Positions 1-7,753 of a DNA stretch of 13,153 nucleotides are shown here, piece by piece. Made by a program: the position numbers and the translations under genes. Numbering within the stretch: position 1 is the first letter of the stretch; every line of letters begins with the position of its first letter. Below the pieces are notes generated by a model that had not been told where the DNA came from, searched no databases, and was given only the letters and a program-made list of their open reading frames with translations. This DNA comes from Spirochaetia bacterium. Lineage in GTDB: Bacteria > Spirochaetota > Spirochaetia > Sphaerochaetales > Sphaerochaetaceae. The DNA lies in assembly GCA_009929055.1 (NCBI GenBank), contig SABI01000044.1, forward strand, positions 1-13,153. Reading direction: 5' to 3'.

Positions 1-3
1 GTA

Positions 4-9
4 TATAAT
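4..9 (+). promoter_or_regulatory. Possible -10 element (TATAAT) upstream of the metallopeptidase-barrel gene
   Basis: A perfect TATAAT lies at 4-9. Its -35 partner would fall outside the window, so the promoter cannot be completed here. Transcription would start near 15-17 and leave a leader of roughly 100 bases before the TTG start at 117. The leader is pyrimidine-rich at 21-42 and contains an AGATAG/CTATCT inverted pair (53-58 and 84-89), which is too weak and too widely spaced to name as a structure. The -10 match alone could be chance in AT-rich DNA. Confidence 0.35.
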
Positions 10-104
10 ACCTTTTCACGTTCCTCTCTTTCCCTACTACCTAACATAAAAAAGATAGTAGCATAGATGAAAAAGGATTACACCTATCTACTTTACAAAT
101 TAAT

Positions 105-119
105 GGGAGAAAAACCTTG
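105..119 (+). promoter_or_regulatory. Ribosome binding site supporting a TTG start
   Basis: GGGAG at 105-109 sits seven bases before TTG at 117. The next in-frame ATG, at 153, has only A/T-rich sequence without a purine-rich motif before it. This favours the TTG start, although the ATG at 153 would still leave a signal peptide. Confidence 0.6.
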
Positions 120-2903
120 AGCTATTTTCTACAATTGCGTACAGTAAAATATATGAGAGTTAGATATGTTCTTTTTTTACTATTCATACTCCTGCTTGCA
201 ATACCTTTGGGTCTCCTTGCTGACTCATCCACATATGAAGGGTACCGTAGAATAGAAACAAATCATTTAAAGATCATCTATGAACCTCTCTATAGAGAAG
301 CTGCTCTTCAAGTTGCCTCCTTTGGAGACGATATATATACGACTCTTAGTGAAGAATTAGAGTACAAAGGAAAAGGTAAGGTCCCGGTTGTTATTACAGG
401 AAGGACTGCATGGGCAAATGGATACTTTGCCCCTTTTCCTTCAAGGGTAACCCTTTTTGTCACTAGTGACGACACTCTTTTCTTAGGGCATAGAAGTTCT
501 TCATGGCTCTACTCTCTCTTTACACATGAACTTACCCACTACATCCATCTCACTAATCCTATAGGACCAGCTTCCTTTTTAACCCCAATTTTTGGCCCCG
601 AAGTGCCTAATATGAATACTGTCTTAATGAGTGGATGGTGGATTGAAGGAATTACCACTAATACTGAAAGCATCTTTAGTGATGGTGGGAGAGGTGATAA
701 TGAGCGCTTCAAGATGCTTATTAAAGCTTCTTTATTAGAGGGTGAAAGTATTTGGTCTTTGCATAAAGGAGCCTATTCTTCGATCCTTCCCCCCTCTGGA
801 AGAATCTACCTCACAGGATATCTCATGGTCGATTATATTATCCGAAACTTTGGAATTTCGTCCTTCAATGCTATTAACCACTCCTACACTAAATTCCCTT
901 TCTTTGGTCTCTCTCCTGCCACAAAAAAAATAACAGGGATGAGTACACAAGAGATTTATCAAGAAGCTTTAAAAGAATTTAAGATGAGTATTGATGAAGA
1001 AAAAGGGAAAGAAGCAATACTTATTAGTGGAGAAGAAAGGGCTTCATTTGATCTTATCAATATAATTAATGATACCCTCTATACGACCTCTTACACTCTT
1101 TCTAAAGGGATAAGTCTCACTTCATTCGATAATGCAGATACAAAGTCAACTCTTACCTCTACGATACCCACCTTAAAAGAGGGGGGGATGAGTATCACAA
1201 AAGATGAAAAAAGGGCCTATATCATCTACCAAAGTGGAAACTATTTTCATCCCGCTAGTCTTAATAGCGCCCCAGTTAGTTATAGTGATATCTACGTATT
1301 AGACTTAGAGTCTAATAAGTATACTCCAATAACTCACCAAGGAAGTTATTACCAAGTCAAAGTTGATGAAAAACGTAATAGAATTATTGCGCTAGAAGGC
1401 ATCCAAGAGCGCTATCGTCTTATTGAAATGGATTTATTAGGGAATAACAAAAAAGTCCTATTTGATGAAAAGGATGCTTCAATTTATTTTCCCCAAGTGA
1501 GTAAATCAACAGGGGACATAACAGCAATCGTTGTAAGGGAGGGAACATCAGCTCTTGTTCTCTATAGCAACAACCAGTGGAGTACCCTTGTTGGCCCTAC
1601 TGATAGAGAACTAAGAACTCCACGGTTCATTGATGACTCTCACATTTCTTTCACGAGTGACAAAGATGCTCCCTATTCCCTCTATAGTCTCAATATTGCC
1701 ACTAAAGAGACCTTTTTACGTTACACAGACTCCATAGGGATATTAGATGCCATAATTAGTCCAACATCTGTTTATTATTTGAGTTATCGCTCACATGGTG
1801 AGTCTATTTTTAAAGTAGATTCTTCTCACTTAACGAAGAAAAAGGGTGAGTTTATTATCTCAACACCACCTATTAAAGAAGAAGAAACAATTAATATTAA
1901 GAGTTCTTTATTTGAAGAAAAACGATATGTTGATTATCCTCAATTTAATCTTTGGCTCCCCCTTCCCTATACTGATGATAATTCATTTGTCCCTGCAGCA
2001 TGGACAATATGGACATCCTTATTACAAAAACACATTATTCAAGGGCAAGCTGGATATGTTATAGAAGAGAATCTCCCACGAGCTTCTATAACGTATCAAT
2101 ACAATCCAGGGCCTGTTTCATTCACTCTCATGGGTTCGCTACATGAACCACCCTCTAGATCAAACAATATAAGTGCCTCTATCTCTATACCCCTTTCCTA
2201 TAAAGCAGCACCGAGTGGAACTCATTATACTCACCTCTCCTTCCTTACTGGCTATCGCCACTCTGTATTACAACAGAGTCTCTCCCTTGTTGGTCAAATT
2301 GGCCACTCATTTAACACCCCAAGGGCCCCATTAGATACTTTTGGAAAATTTAGTTACTCTCTCTCATATGCTCTACAAGACTACGTATTACTTTCAATTC
2401 CTTCTATGAAGTTCTTATCAATTGCTCGTGCTACCCTCTCCATTCCAATGCCTCTCTACCACCAGAGTGTCCGCCTTGAAGTGAATAATATCCTCTCCCA
2501 TGGAAATCTTTTTTCTAAATTCCCTATTGTTCAATCAATCCTTCCTCCCCTATACCTAACTGGGTATGGTAAAGATGGCTACAATAAAACAAAGATATCT
2601 CTTTACTATAATATCCCTTTTGTCCCCCTCGATATTCCTTTCTTGTATGGGGGATTTACAGAGATTGATCTATCACTACATGCTTCAAGTTATATGTATG
2701 TAGGGGTTGATGGGTTCTTTGTAGATGAGACCTATTTCTTTGGAGCAACACTCTCCCTTAAGTATACTCTCTCAGTTGGTGCGAACATTTCCCCTTTTAT
2801 TGGATTTGAAATTGATTCACATGGAAATCCTCCAGCTGTGCGTATTGGTATAAATACAGATATTCTCTATATTGGCGAAAATGAAGTGTTGGGTGTAAGA
2901 TAA
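117..2903 (+). CDS. Secreted metallopeptidase-like / beta-propeller / outer-membrane beta-barrel fusion protein
   Basis: The 928-residue protein has four visible parts. A basic start and hydrophobic run (about residues 14-35, ending GLLA before DSS) form a signal peptide. Residues about 45-290 form a gluzincin-like peptidase domain with HELTH (H137, E138, H141) and a downstream WWIEG (E177), the expected two histidines, catalytic Glu and third zinc ligand of peptidase-MA type proteins. Residues about 300-590 carry repeated blades resembling TolB/PD40 propellers, for example YSDIYVLDL near 389. Residues about 650-928 are alternating, aromatic-rich strands typical of an outer-membrane barrel. 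A short Tyr/Trp/Pro-rich linker (about 604-628) precedes the barrel. The last residue is Arg rather than the usual aromatic. Location at the outer membrane with the peptidase in the periplasm is inferred; the substrate is unknown. It probably shares a transcript with aconitase. A G7 tract at 1181-1187 lies inside the gene. Domain calls are by eye; the peptidase motif is strong, proteolytic activity is not proven. Confidence 0.8.
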   Translation: MSYFLQLRTVKYMRVRYVLFLLFILLLAIPLGLLADSSTYEGYRRIETNHLKIIYEPLYREAALQVASFGDDIYTTLSEELEYKGKGKVPVVITGRTAWANGYFAPFPSRVTLFVTSDDTLFLGHRSSSWLYSLFTHELTHYIHLTNPIGPASFLTPIFGPEVPNMNTVLMSGWWIEGITTNTESIFSDGGRGDNERFKMLIKASLLEGESIWSLHKGAYSSILPPSGRIYLTGYLMVDYIIRNFGISSFNAINHSYTKFPFFGLSPATKKITGMSTQEIYQEALKEFKMSIDEEKGKEAILISGEERASFDLINIINDTLYTTSYTLSKGISLTSFDNADTKSTLTSTIPTLKEGGMSITKDEKRAYIIYQSGNYFHPASLNSAPVSYSDIYVLDLESNKYTPITHQGSYYQVKVDEKRNRIIALEGIQERYRLIEMDLLGNNKKVLFDEKDASIYFPQVSKSTGDITAIVVREGTSALVLYSNNQWSTLVGPTDRELRTPRFIDDSHISFTSDKDAPYSLYSLNIATKETFLRYTDSIGILDAIISPTSVYYLSYRSHGESIFKVDSSHLTKKKGEFIISTPPIKEEETINIKSSLFEEKRYVDYPQFNLWLPLPYTDDNSFVPAAWTIWTSLLQKHIIQGQAGYVIEENLPRASITYQYNPGPVSFTLMGSLHEPPSRSNNISASISIPLSYKAAPSGTHYTHLSFLTGYRHSVLQQSLSLVGQIGHSFNTPRAPLDTFGKFSYSLSYALQDYVLLSIPSMKFLSIARATLSIPMPLYHQSVRLEVNNILSHGNLFSKFPIVQSILPPLYLTGYGKDGYNKTKISLYYNIPFVPLDIPFLYGGFTEIDLSLHASSYMYVGVDGFFVDETYFFGATLSLKYTLSVGANISPFIGFEIDSHGNPPAVRIGINTDILYIGENEVLGVR
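1181..1187 (+). repeat. Coding poly-G tract (G7)
   Basis: Seven consecutive G encode the end of Glu355 and Gly356-Gly357 of the surface protein. Losing one G puts TGA directly after Gly357; gaining one G gives a stop six codons later. Either slip would remove most of the propeller and the whole barrel. The tract is short for a proven contingency locus, so phase variation is only a possibility. The same gene also carries C6 (789-794) and A8 (923-930). Confidence 0.5.
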
Positions 2904-2910
2904 ATTACAA

Positions 2911-2928
2911 GCACCTAGTAATTGGTGC
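2911..2928 (+). promoter_or_regulatory. Small hairpin just upstream of the aconitase ribosome binding site
   Basis: GCACC at 2911-2915 can pair with GGTGC at 2924-2928 around an 8-base loop. The arms are four-fifths G/C in AT-rich surroundings, and the stem ends four bases before the aconitase Shine-Dalgarno. It is followed by A/G-rich sequence, so it is not an intrinsic terminator. It could tune translation or mRNA stability, or be chance. The loop does not match the CAGUGN of iron-responsive elements. Confidence 0.3.
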
Positions 2929-2932
2929 AAAA

Positions 2933-2945
2933 GAGGGTAAAGATG
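2933..2945 (+). promoter_or_regulatory. Ribosome binding site setting the aconitase start
   Basis: GAGGG at 2933-2937 is five bases before ATG at 2943. The in-frame TTG at 2922 has no purine-rich motif before it and lies inside the small hairpin, so the ATG is the better start and shortens the protein by seven residues. Confidence 0.7.
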
Positions 2946-5534
2946 AAAAAAGATACAAGTAGAAAAATTCGTGTAGAAGAACAAGAGTATACCTACTATC
3001 CTATCGACTCTTTTGGGGCATCTCATATTTCTCATCTTCCTTTTGTGAAAAGAATATTGCTTGAAAATTTGATTCGAAATCAACATAAAAGTGGAATAGA
3101 TGAATCAACTATGAGTCGGTTTGCTCAGAATAAAGAGAAGGGAGAAATCCCTTTTTATCCCCATAGAGTCCTTATGCAAGATTTCACAGGAGTCCCTGCT
3201 ATTGTAGACCTTGCTTCTGTAAGAGAAGTTGTTGAAAAGAAGTACAAAAGGGGAAAGTACATTGACCCACAAATTCCAGTAGATGTGATTATTGACCATT
3301 CTGTTGAGATAGAGTGTTCTAATCAACCAGACTCACTAGAATGTAATAAGGAAAAGGAATACCAGCAGAACCACGAGCGCTATTCATTTTTAAAGTGGGC
3401 CTCTACCTCTTTCTCCAACCTTTCTATCGTTCCACCAAGTTCTGGAATTTGCCATCAGGTAAACCTTGAATACCTTGCGAAAGTAGTGAACAACAAAGAG
3501 GGAATTCTTTTCCCCGACACACTCATTGGAACAGATAGCCACACAACAATGATTAATGGCCTAGGAGTCTTGGGATGGGGTGTTGGAGGTATTGAAGCAG
3601 AAGCAACGATGCTAGGCCTTGAATATACCCTCTCAGATATAAAAGTAGTTGGAGTTAATCTTGTAGGAGAAGTAGATCCTTTTTCTACTTCTACTGATAT
3701 TGTCCTTTCTATTACTGAATTTCTTAGAAAAGAGAAGGTTGTTGGTTCGTTTGTAGAATTCTTTGGCAAAGGATACCAAACTCTTTCAGTAGTCGACAGA
3801 GCTACTATTGCCAATATGTCTCCAGAGTATGGCTCTACCTGTGGCTACTTTCCTGTTGACGAACAAACTCTCTCCTACCTGAAACTCACTAATAGAGAAC
3901 ACGAAGCTACTCTTGTAGAAAAATACTGCAAAGAAAATCATCTCTTCTATAAAGAGCCTCATGCTGTCCATTATGATAAAGTTCTCACTTTTGACCTCTC
4001 TAGTGTGACATTAAGTGTAGCCGGTCCTACTCGACCTCAAGATAGAATTCCCCTTAAAGAATTAGCTCCTCAAGTAATTCCTTTTTTTAAAACAGAAACA
4101 AATATTGATTCCCCTATCCCATCAGGTGCGATAGCGATTGCAGCTATTACAAGTTGTACAAATACGAGTAATCCTAAGGTGATGATAGGGGCTGCACTTC
4201 TTGCTAAAAAGGCTGTCGAGTTAGGCCTTTCGATACCCTCTTGGGTAAAAACAAGTTTTGCCCCTGGCTCTAAAGTTGTTACTGAGTATTTATCAAATAG
4301 TGGACTACTTCCCTATTTAGAAAAACTTGGGTTTTATGTTGATGCTTACGGGTGTACTACATGTATTGGTAATAGTGGTCCACTACATAGAAAAACTCAA
4401 CAAGCATATGAAAGTGGAGTTCCTTTAGCAGCAATTCTTTCTGGAAACAGAAACTTTACTGGAAGAATTCATCAGAGCATCAAAGGAGCTTTTCTTGCTT
4501 CACCTTTATTAGTTGTATCCTACGCAATTGCAGGAAGCATTACAAAAGATATCTATAGGGATCCTATTGGTAAGGACAAAGAAGCAAAAGATGTCTATCT
4601 AATGGATATCTGGCCATCAAAAGAAGAAATTGAAGAAATCGAAGAAAAATATATCACGAAGGATCTTTATAAGAAAGTCTATGATGCCATCTATAATGGT
4701 GATAAGAAGTGGGAAGCCCTACCCGTTACAAAGAGTCTCCTCTATGATTGGGACGAAAAATCTACCTATATTAGGAAAGCTCCTTTTTTTGATAGTATTG
4801 GAGAAAATTCTATCACGATAAAATCAATTTTGTCTTCAAGAATTCTCGCACTATTCAAAGATAGTATTACAACCGATCACATCTCTCCAGCTGGAGCGAT
4901 TAACCCTGACTACCCTGCAGGTTCTTATCTGAGTAGCAAAGGGATTGAGAAAAAAGATTTTAATTCTTATGGCTCGAGGAGAGGAAACGTCGAAGTTATG
5001 GTGCGAGGTACTTTTGCTAATATTCGAATTAGAAATGGTCTCAACGAATATAATGAAGGGGGATATACTACAAAATTCCCAGAAAACCAAAAAGGGTATT
5101 TCTATAATATAGCTTCATTATATAAAAAAGAGGGAACCCCTGTTGTTATCATCGCAGGTAGTGAATATGGCACCGGTTCTTCAAGAGACTGGGCAGCAAA
5201 AGGAACCTATCTATTAGGGGTAAAGTGTGTTATTGCTCAATCGTTTGAAAGAATACACCGAAGTAATTTAATTGGAATGGGAGTCCTTCCGTTAGAATTT
5301 ATGAATGGACAAAGTGCCTCTTTTTTCCACCTGAGTGGAGATGAACTTATTGATATCTGCATAGATGACACACTCACACCAAAACAAATTATTGATGTGA
5401 GTGTCACAAGAGGTGACAACAGAAGGGAAACGTTCTCCCTCCTATGTAGAATTGAAAACGAAGCAGAACTCCTCTATTATAAACAAAGAGGAATTCTTAT
5501 TTATGCAACGAATCAATTACTGAGTACTTTGTAG
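2943..5534 (+). CDS. acnA: Aconitate hydratase (AcnA/IRP-type aconitase)
   Basis: Cytoplasmic iron-sulfur enzyme that interconverts citrate and isocitrate through cis-aconitate. From the ATG at 2943 it has 863 residues, close to the usual AcnA length. The three cluster cysteines are present: Cys405 in SCTNTSNP, and Cys471 and Cys474 in YGCTTCIGNSGP. Other hallmarks are IGTDSHTTM (near 195), NRNFTGR (near 502), the swivelling C-terminal domain motif GSRRGNVEVMVRGTFANIR (near 677) and GSEYGTGSSRDWAAKG (near 739). Domain order is that of AcnA, not AcnB. The preceding gene ends 39 bases upstream with no terminator between, so co-transcription is likely. Its 3' end overlaps the convergent sucrose-phosphate synthase gene by 22 bases. 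No citrate synthase or isocitrate dehydrogenase gene is in the window, so whether it serves a full TCA cycle or only glutamate synthesis is unknown. A 2-methylcitrate-pathway role (AcnD/PrpF type) is possible but has no supporting neighbours. Confidence 0.95.
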   Translation: MKKDTSRKIRVEEQEYTYYPIDSFGASHISHLPFVKRILLENLIRNQHKSGIDESTMSRFAQNKEKGEIPFYPHRVLMQDFTGVPAIVDLASVREVVEKKYKRGKYIDPQIPVDVIIDHSVEIECSNQPDSLECNKEKEYQQNHERYSFLKWASTSFSNLSIVPPSSGICHQVNLEYLAKVVNNKEGILFPDTLIGTDSHTTMINGLGVLGWGVGGIEAEATMLGLEYTLSDIKVVGVNLVGEVDPFSTSTDIVLSITEFLRKEKVVGSFVEFFGKGYQTLSVVDRATIANMSPEYGSTCGYFPVDEQTLSYLKLTNREHEATLVEKYCKENHLFYKEPHAVHYDKVLTFDLSSVTLSVAGPTRPQDRIPLKELAPQVIPFFKTETNIDSPIPSGAIAIAAITSCTNTSNPKVMIGAALLAKKAVELGLSIPSWVKTSFAPGSKVVTEYLSNSGLLPYLEKLGFYVDAYGCTTCIGNSGPLHRKTQQAYESGVPLAAILSGNRNFTGRIHQSIKGAFLASPLLVVSYAIAGSITKDIYRDPIGKDKEAKDVYLMDIWPSKEEIEEIEEKYITKDLYKKVYDAIYNGDKKWEALPVTKSLLYDWDEKSTYIRKAPFFDSIGENSITIKSILSSRILALFKDSITTDHISPAGAINPDYPAGSYLSSKGIEKKDFNSYGSRRGNVEVMVRGTFANIRIRNGLNEYNEGGYTTKFPENQKGYFYNIASLYKKEGTPVVIIAGSEYGTGSSRDWAAKGTYLLGVKCVIAQSFERIHRSNLIGMGVLPLEFMNGQSASFFHLSGDELIDICIDDTLTPKQIIDVSVTRGDNRRETFSLLCRIENEAELLYYKQRGILIYATNQLLSTL

Positions 5535-7681
5535 TGCTTTAAGCCCTCAATAAGACCACGTGCATGAGGTTCTTTAGCAATATAGATATGCTTTTTCTGT
5601 ATTCCATCGAGAAGGGATTGTTCATAATTAGCTACGACAATCCCTTTAAAAGGTTTAATGAGCATATCTTTATCATTACCAGAGTCTCCTGCACTAATTA
5701 TTGTGGAAGGATTAAGTTTCCATTTCCATGCAATATATTTTAAAGCTAACCCTTTATTTGCTCTGTAAGGGAGAATATCGAGGTAAGATTCGTGAGAAAA
5801 AATAGCATTGTGGGGACACTTTGCAGCAAGGAGTAGAGATTCTACTTCTATCTTAAGAGATTCCATATCAACATTTGGTGCAATATCGTAGCTCACCTTA
5901 TACTTTCTCACCCCAGCTTCTCCCTCTTGGAGGGTAATTCCATCTATGTTTTTGAGAGCTTCAATGATTCGCTCTTTATACCATCTTCTTCTAATATGGG
6001 CTGCCCACCCCTTATCCATAATCAGTTCATCTGAATAATAAATTTCAGAACCTACACTTGTGATGTAGATATCTACATCTTTTATCTTATGTTTGAGTAG
6101 AATTTCTTTTGTCGATTCAATACTTCTTCCAGTAGCAACTCCAAAGCCAAGGGTTTGAGAGTTTTTATCAAGGATTTCATTTAATTCAACAATAGAGGCA
6201 TCATCACCTGTAATGGTATTATCGATATCACTCATCAAGAGGTAATCAATACTCTTCATCCTCTCTAAGAGGCTCTTTGTTTTCTTCTCACTCTTTGCCT
6301 TTTCTTTCTCTTTTTTCTTAATCACCTTAGTAACTAAATCTAAATACGAATCGACATGGCTTTCCCATGTATAGACTTCTCTAATCTTCTCTACCCCATT
6401 CTTACTTAATTCATCCCATACTGATTTATCGGTGAGGATCTTCTCAATAGCATCATGAATTTGTTTGGCAGAATTAATATCTACAAGGAGGCCACTGTGA
6501 CAATTTTTATAAATATCTTGAACTCCCCCTTTATCTGTTCCAATAAAAGGTAAGCCTACACTACTAGCTTCAATAAATGTGAGACCAAAGTTTTCTAAAG
6601 CTGCAGCAGAGATAAAAAGTCCCCCTTTTAAGGCAGCAATTCTATATAGTTCAGGAACATCTGTTTGAGGGTTATGATGTTTTGGTATCGCCATCTTTCC
6701 ATAGAGGTCGTATCGGTCCATTAAAAGAAGCATATCAGTAAGGACTTGTTTTTCACCCTCTTCCATTTCGTTGATATCATCTCGAATTCCTGCAAATATT
6801 GCTAAGTTTGCAATTGCTTGGAGGTCTTTGTTTGTTCCATATATCTCGATAAGGGTGTCGATGTTTTTCCTTGCCTCTGGTCTGCAAAGGGCTAATATAA
6901 TTGGTTTATCAGGATTTATTAAGAATCTATTTATTTCACTCACCATATTGTATTGAGCAAGTTTTTGTTCTTCAGAAATAGTTGCTGAAGCTATTTCATA
7001 ATGATAATAGGGGAAGAAGATATCGAGCTCAACTCCAGGTGGAATTACTTCAAACTTTTTAACATCTCGGTTTTCGTAGGCACTATAGAGTTGATCTTTT
7101 TCATAGTGGGTACTTGTAATCACTAGATCAGCTAGGCGAATACTTCTCTCTTCTTGTTCAATTCGTTTTGAAATATTGTAATAATCTTCAATCTTCTCAT
7201 CAGTTAATCCACTATAGCGGAGGTACTCAAGTTTGTTTCTCCCTAAAGAGTGACCTGTGAAGATAAGGGGAATATTAAAGTAGGTAGCTATTTCACTAGC
7301 AATATACCCTCCATCTGCATAATGGCCATGTATTGCATCAGGAATTCTTTTATTTGTGACAAAGTATTCAATGAGAGCATCAACAGCCTCATCAAGGACT
7401 GACCACAGTTTTTCCTTTCGAATGTATTGGCTTCCACCACACGTAATTCTTACAATGTTTACATTCTTTCCAATCTCTTCAATCTTGGCGTTATAGTCCC
7501 TACTTAATCTTTTATCATTGAGTTTTCGGGTGAAGATATCGAGGGAGATATCTTCAGTCTTGCTTATCTCTTTTGCAAGGTCAACAACGTATCGAGTTTG
7601 ACCGCCGGTGTCGGCATCTTTTCCCATCTCAATATTATCTTTTCTTAACAAACCATGAATATTTATCATAGCTATATACAT
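5513..7681 (-). CDS. Bifunctional sucrose-phosphate synthase / sucrose-phosphate phosphatase
   Basis: This 722-residue cytoplasmic enzyme is predicted to make sucrose-6-phosphate from UDP-glucose (or another NDP-glucose) and fructose-6-phosphate, then dephosphorylate it to sucrose, often a compatible solute. Residues 1-450 are a GT-B, family GT4 synthase: KDADTGGQTRYVV (21-33), FTGHSLGRNKLE (141-152), RPEARKN (267-273) and the donor-site ENFGLTFIEA (363-372, both Glu present). A Lys/Glu-rich linker (452-476) leads to a HAD phosphatase domain with intact motifs: DIDNT (485-489), TGR (517-519), TSVGSEIYY (541-549), Lys643 and GDSGND (665-670). Many fused plant and cyanobacterial synthases have a degenerate phosphatase part; here the catalytic Asp residues remain, so both steps look active. 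The ATG at 7681 has AGGAG six bases upstream (7688-7692) and its own promoter. A mannosylfructose-phosphate synthase-like specificity cannot be excluded by eye. Confidence 0.88.
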   Translation of the reverse strand: MYIAMINIHGLLRKDNIEMGKDADTGGQTRYVVDLAKEISKTEDISLDIFTRKLNDKRLSRDYNAKIEEIGKNVNIVRITCGGSQYIRKEKLWSVLDEAVDALIEYFVTNKRIPDAIHGHYADGGYIASEIATYFNIPLIFTGHSLGRNKLEYLRYSGLTDEKIEDYYNISKRIEQEERSIRLADLVITSTHYEKDQLYSAYENRDVKKFEVIPPGVELDIFFPYYHYEIASATISEEQKLAQYNMVSEINRFLINPDKPIILALCRPEARKNIDTLIEIYGTNKDLQAIANLAIFAGIRDDINEMEEGEKQVLTDMLLLMDRYDLYGKMAIPKHHNPQTDVPELYRIAALKGGLFISAAALENFGLTFIEASSVGLPFIGTDKGGVQDIYKNCHSGLLVDINSAKQIHDAIEKILTDKSVWDELSKNGVEKIREVYTWESHVDSYLDLVTKVIKKKEKEKAKSEKKTKSLLERMKSIDYLLMSDIDNTITGDDASIVELNEILDKNSQTLGFGVATGRSIESTKEILLKHKIKDVDIYITSVGSEIYYSDELIMDKGWAAHIRRRWYKERIIEALKNIDGITLQEGEAGVRKYKVSYDIAPNVDMESLKIEVESLLLAAKCPHNAIFSHESYLDILPYRANKGLALKYIAWKWKLNPSTIISAGDSGNDKDMLIKPFKGIVVANYEQSLLDGIQKKHIYIAKEPHARGLIEGLKHYKVLSN
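5523..5538 (+). terminator. Weak candidate terminator hairpin at the aconitase stop codon
   Basis: AGTACT (5523-5528) can pair with AGTGCT (5533-5538) in plus-strand RNA, allowing one G-U pair, around a 4-base loop that includes part of the stop codon. Only a few T follow before AAG. The stem is short and the T tract poor, so this is at best a weak terminator. On the minus strand the corresponding stem has a mismatch. No better terminator is visible between the convergent genes. Confidence 0.2.
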
Positions 7682-7707
7682 AAAAATCTCCTTTAATTCC
7701 TTACATA

Positions 7708-7736
7708 ATCATCACATATTAACGCATAAGTGTCAA
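7708..7736 (-). promoter_or_regulatory. Probable sigma70-type promoter of the sucrose-phosphate synthase gene
   Basis: On the minus strand a perfect TTGACA (7736-7731) is followed after 17 bases by GATGAT (7713-7708), a 4/6 match to TATAAT. Transcription would begin near 7700 and give a leader of about 20 bases containing the AGGAG site. It lies in the 72-base gap after the stress-protein gene, so the synthase can be expressed separately from it; read-through from the upstream gene is also possible as no terminator is visible in the gap. Confidence 0.55.
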
Positions 7737-7753
7737 ATTAGTCTAAAAGTGAG

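Noticed and set aside
53..89. AGATAG/CTATCT inverted pair as a leader riboswitch or attenuator
   Set aside because: The stem is only six A/T-rich pairs with a 25-base loop and no T tract; no known riboswitch core is visible.
2911..2928. Iron-responsive element or intrinsic terminator before aconitase
   Set aside because: The loop lacks CAGUGN and there is no bulged C; A/G-rich rather than T-rich sequence follows, so neither label fits.
2922..2942. Upstream TTG start for aconitase
   Set aside because: It is in frame but has no ribosome binding motif and lies in the hairpin; ATG at 2943 has GAGGG at correct spacing.
3455..3814. 119-codon open frame antisense to aconitase
   Set aside because: It is a shadow of conserved aconitase sequence, with no start-site support and no protein-like features.
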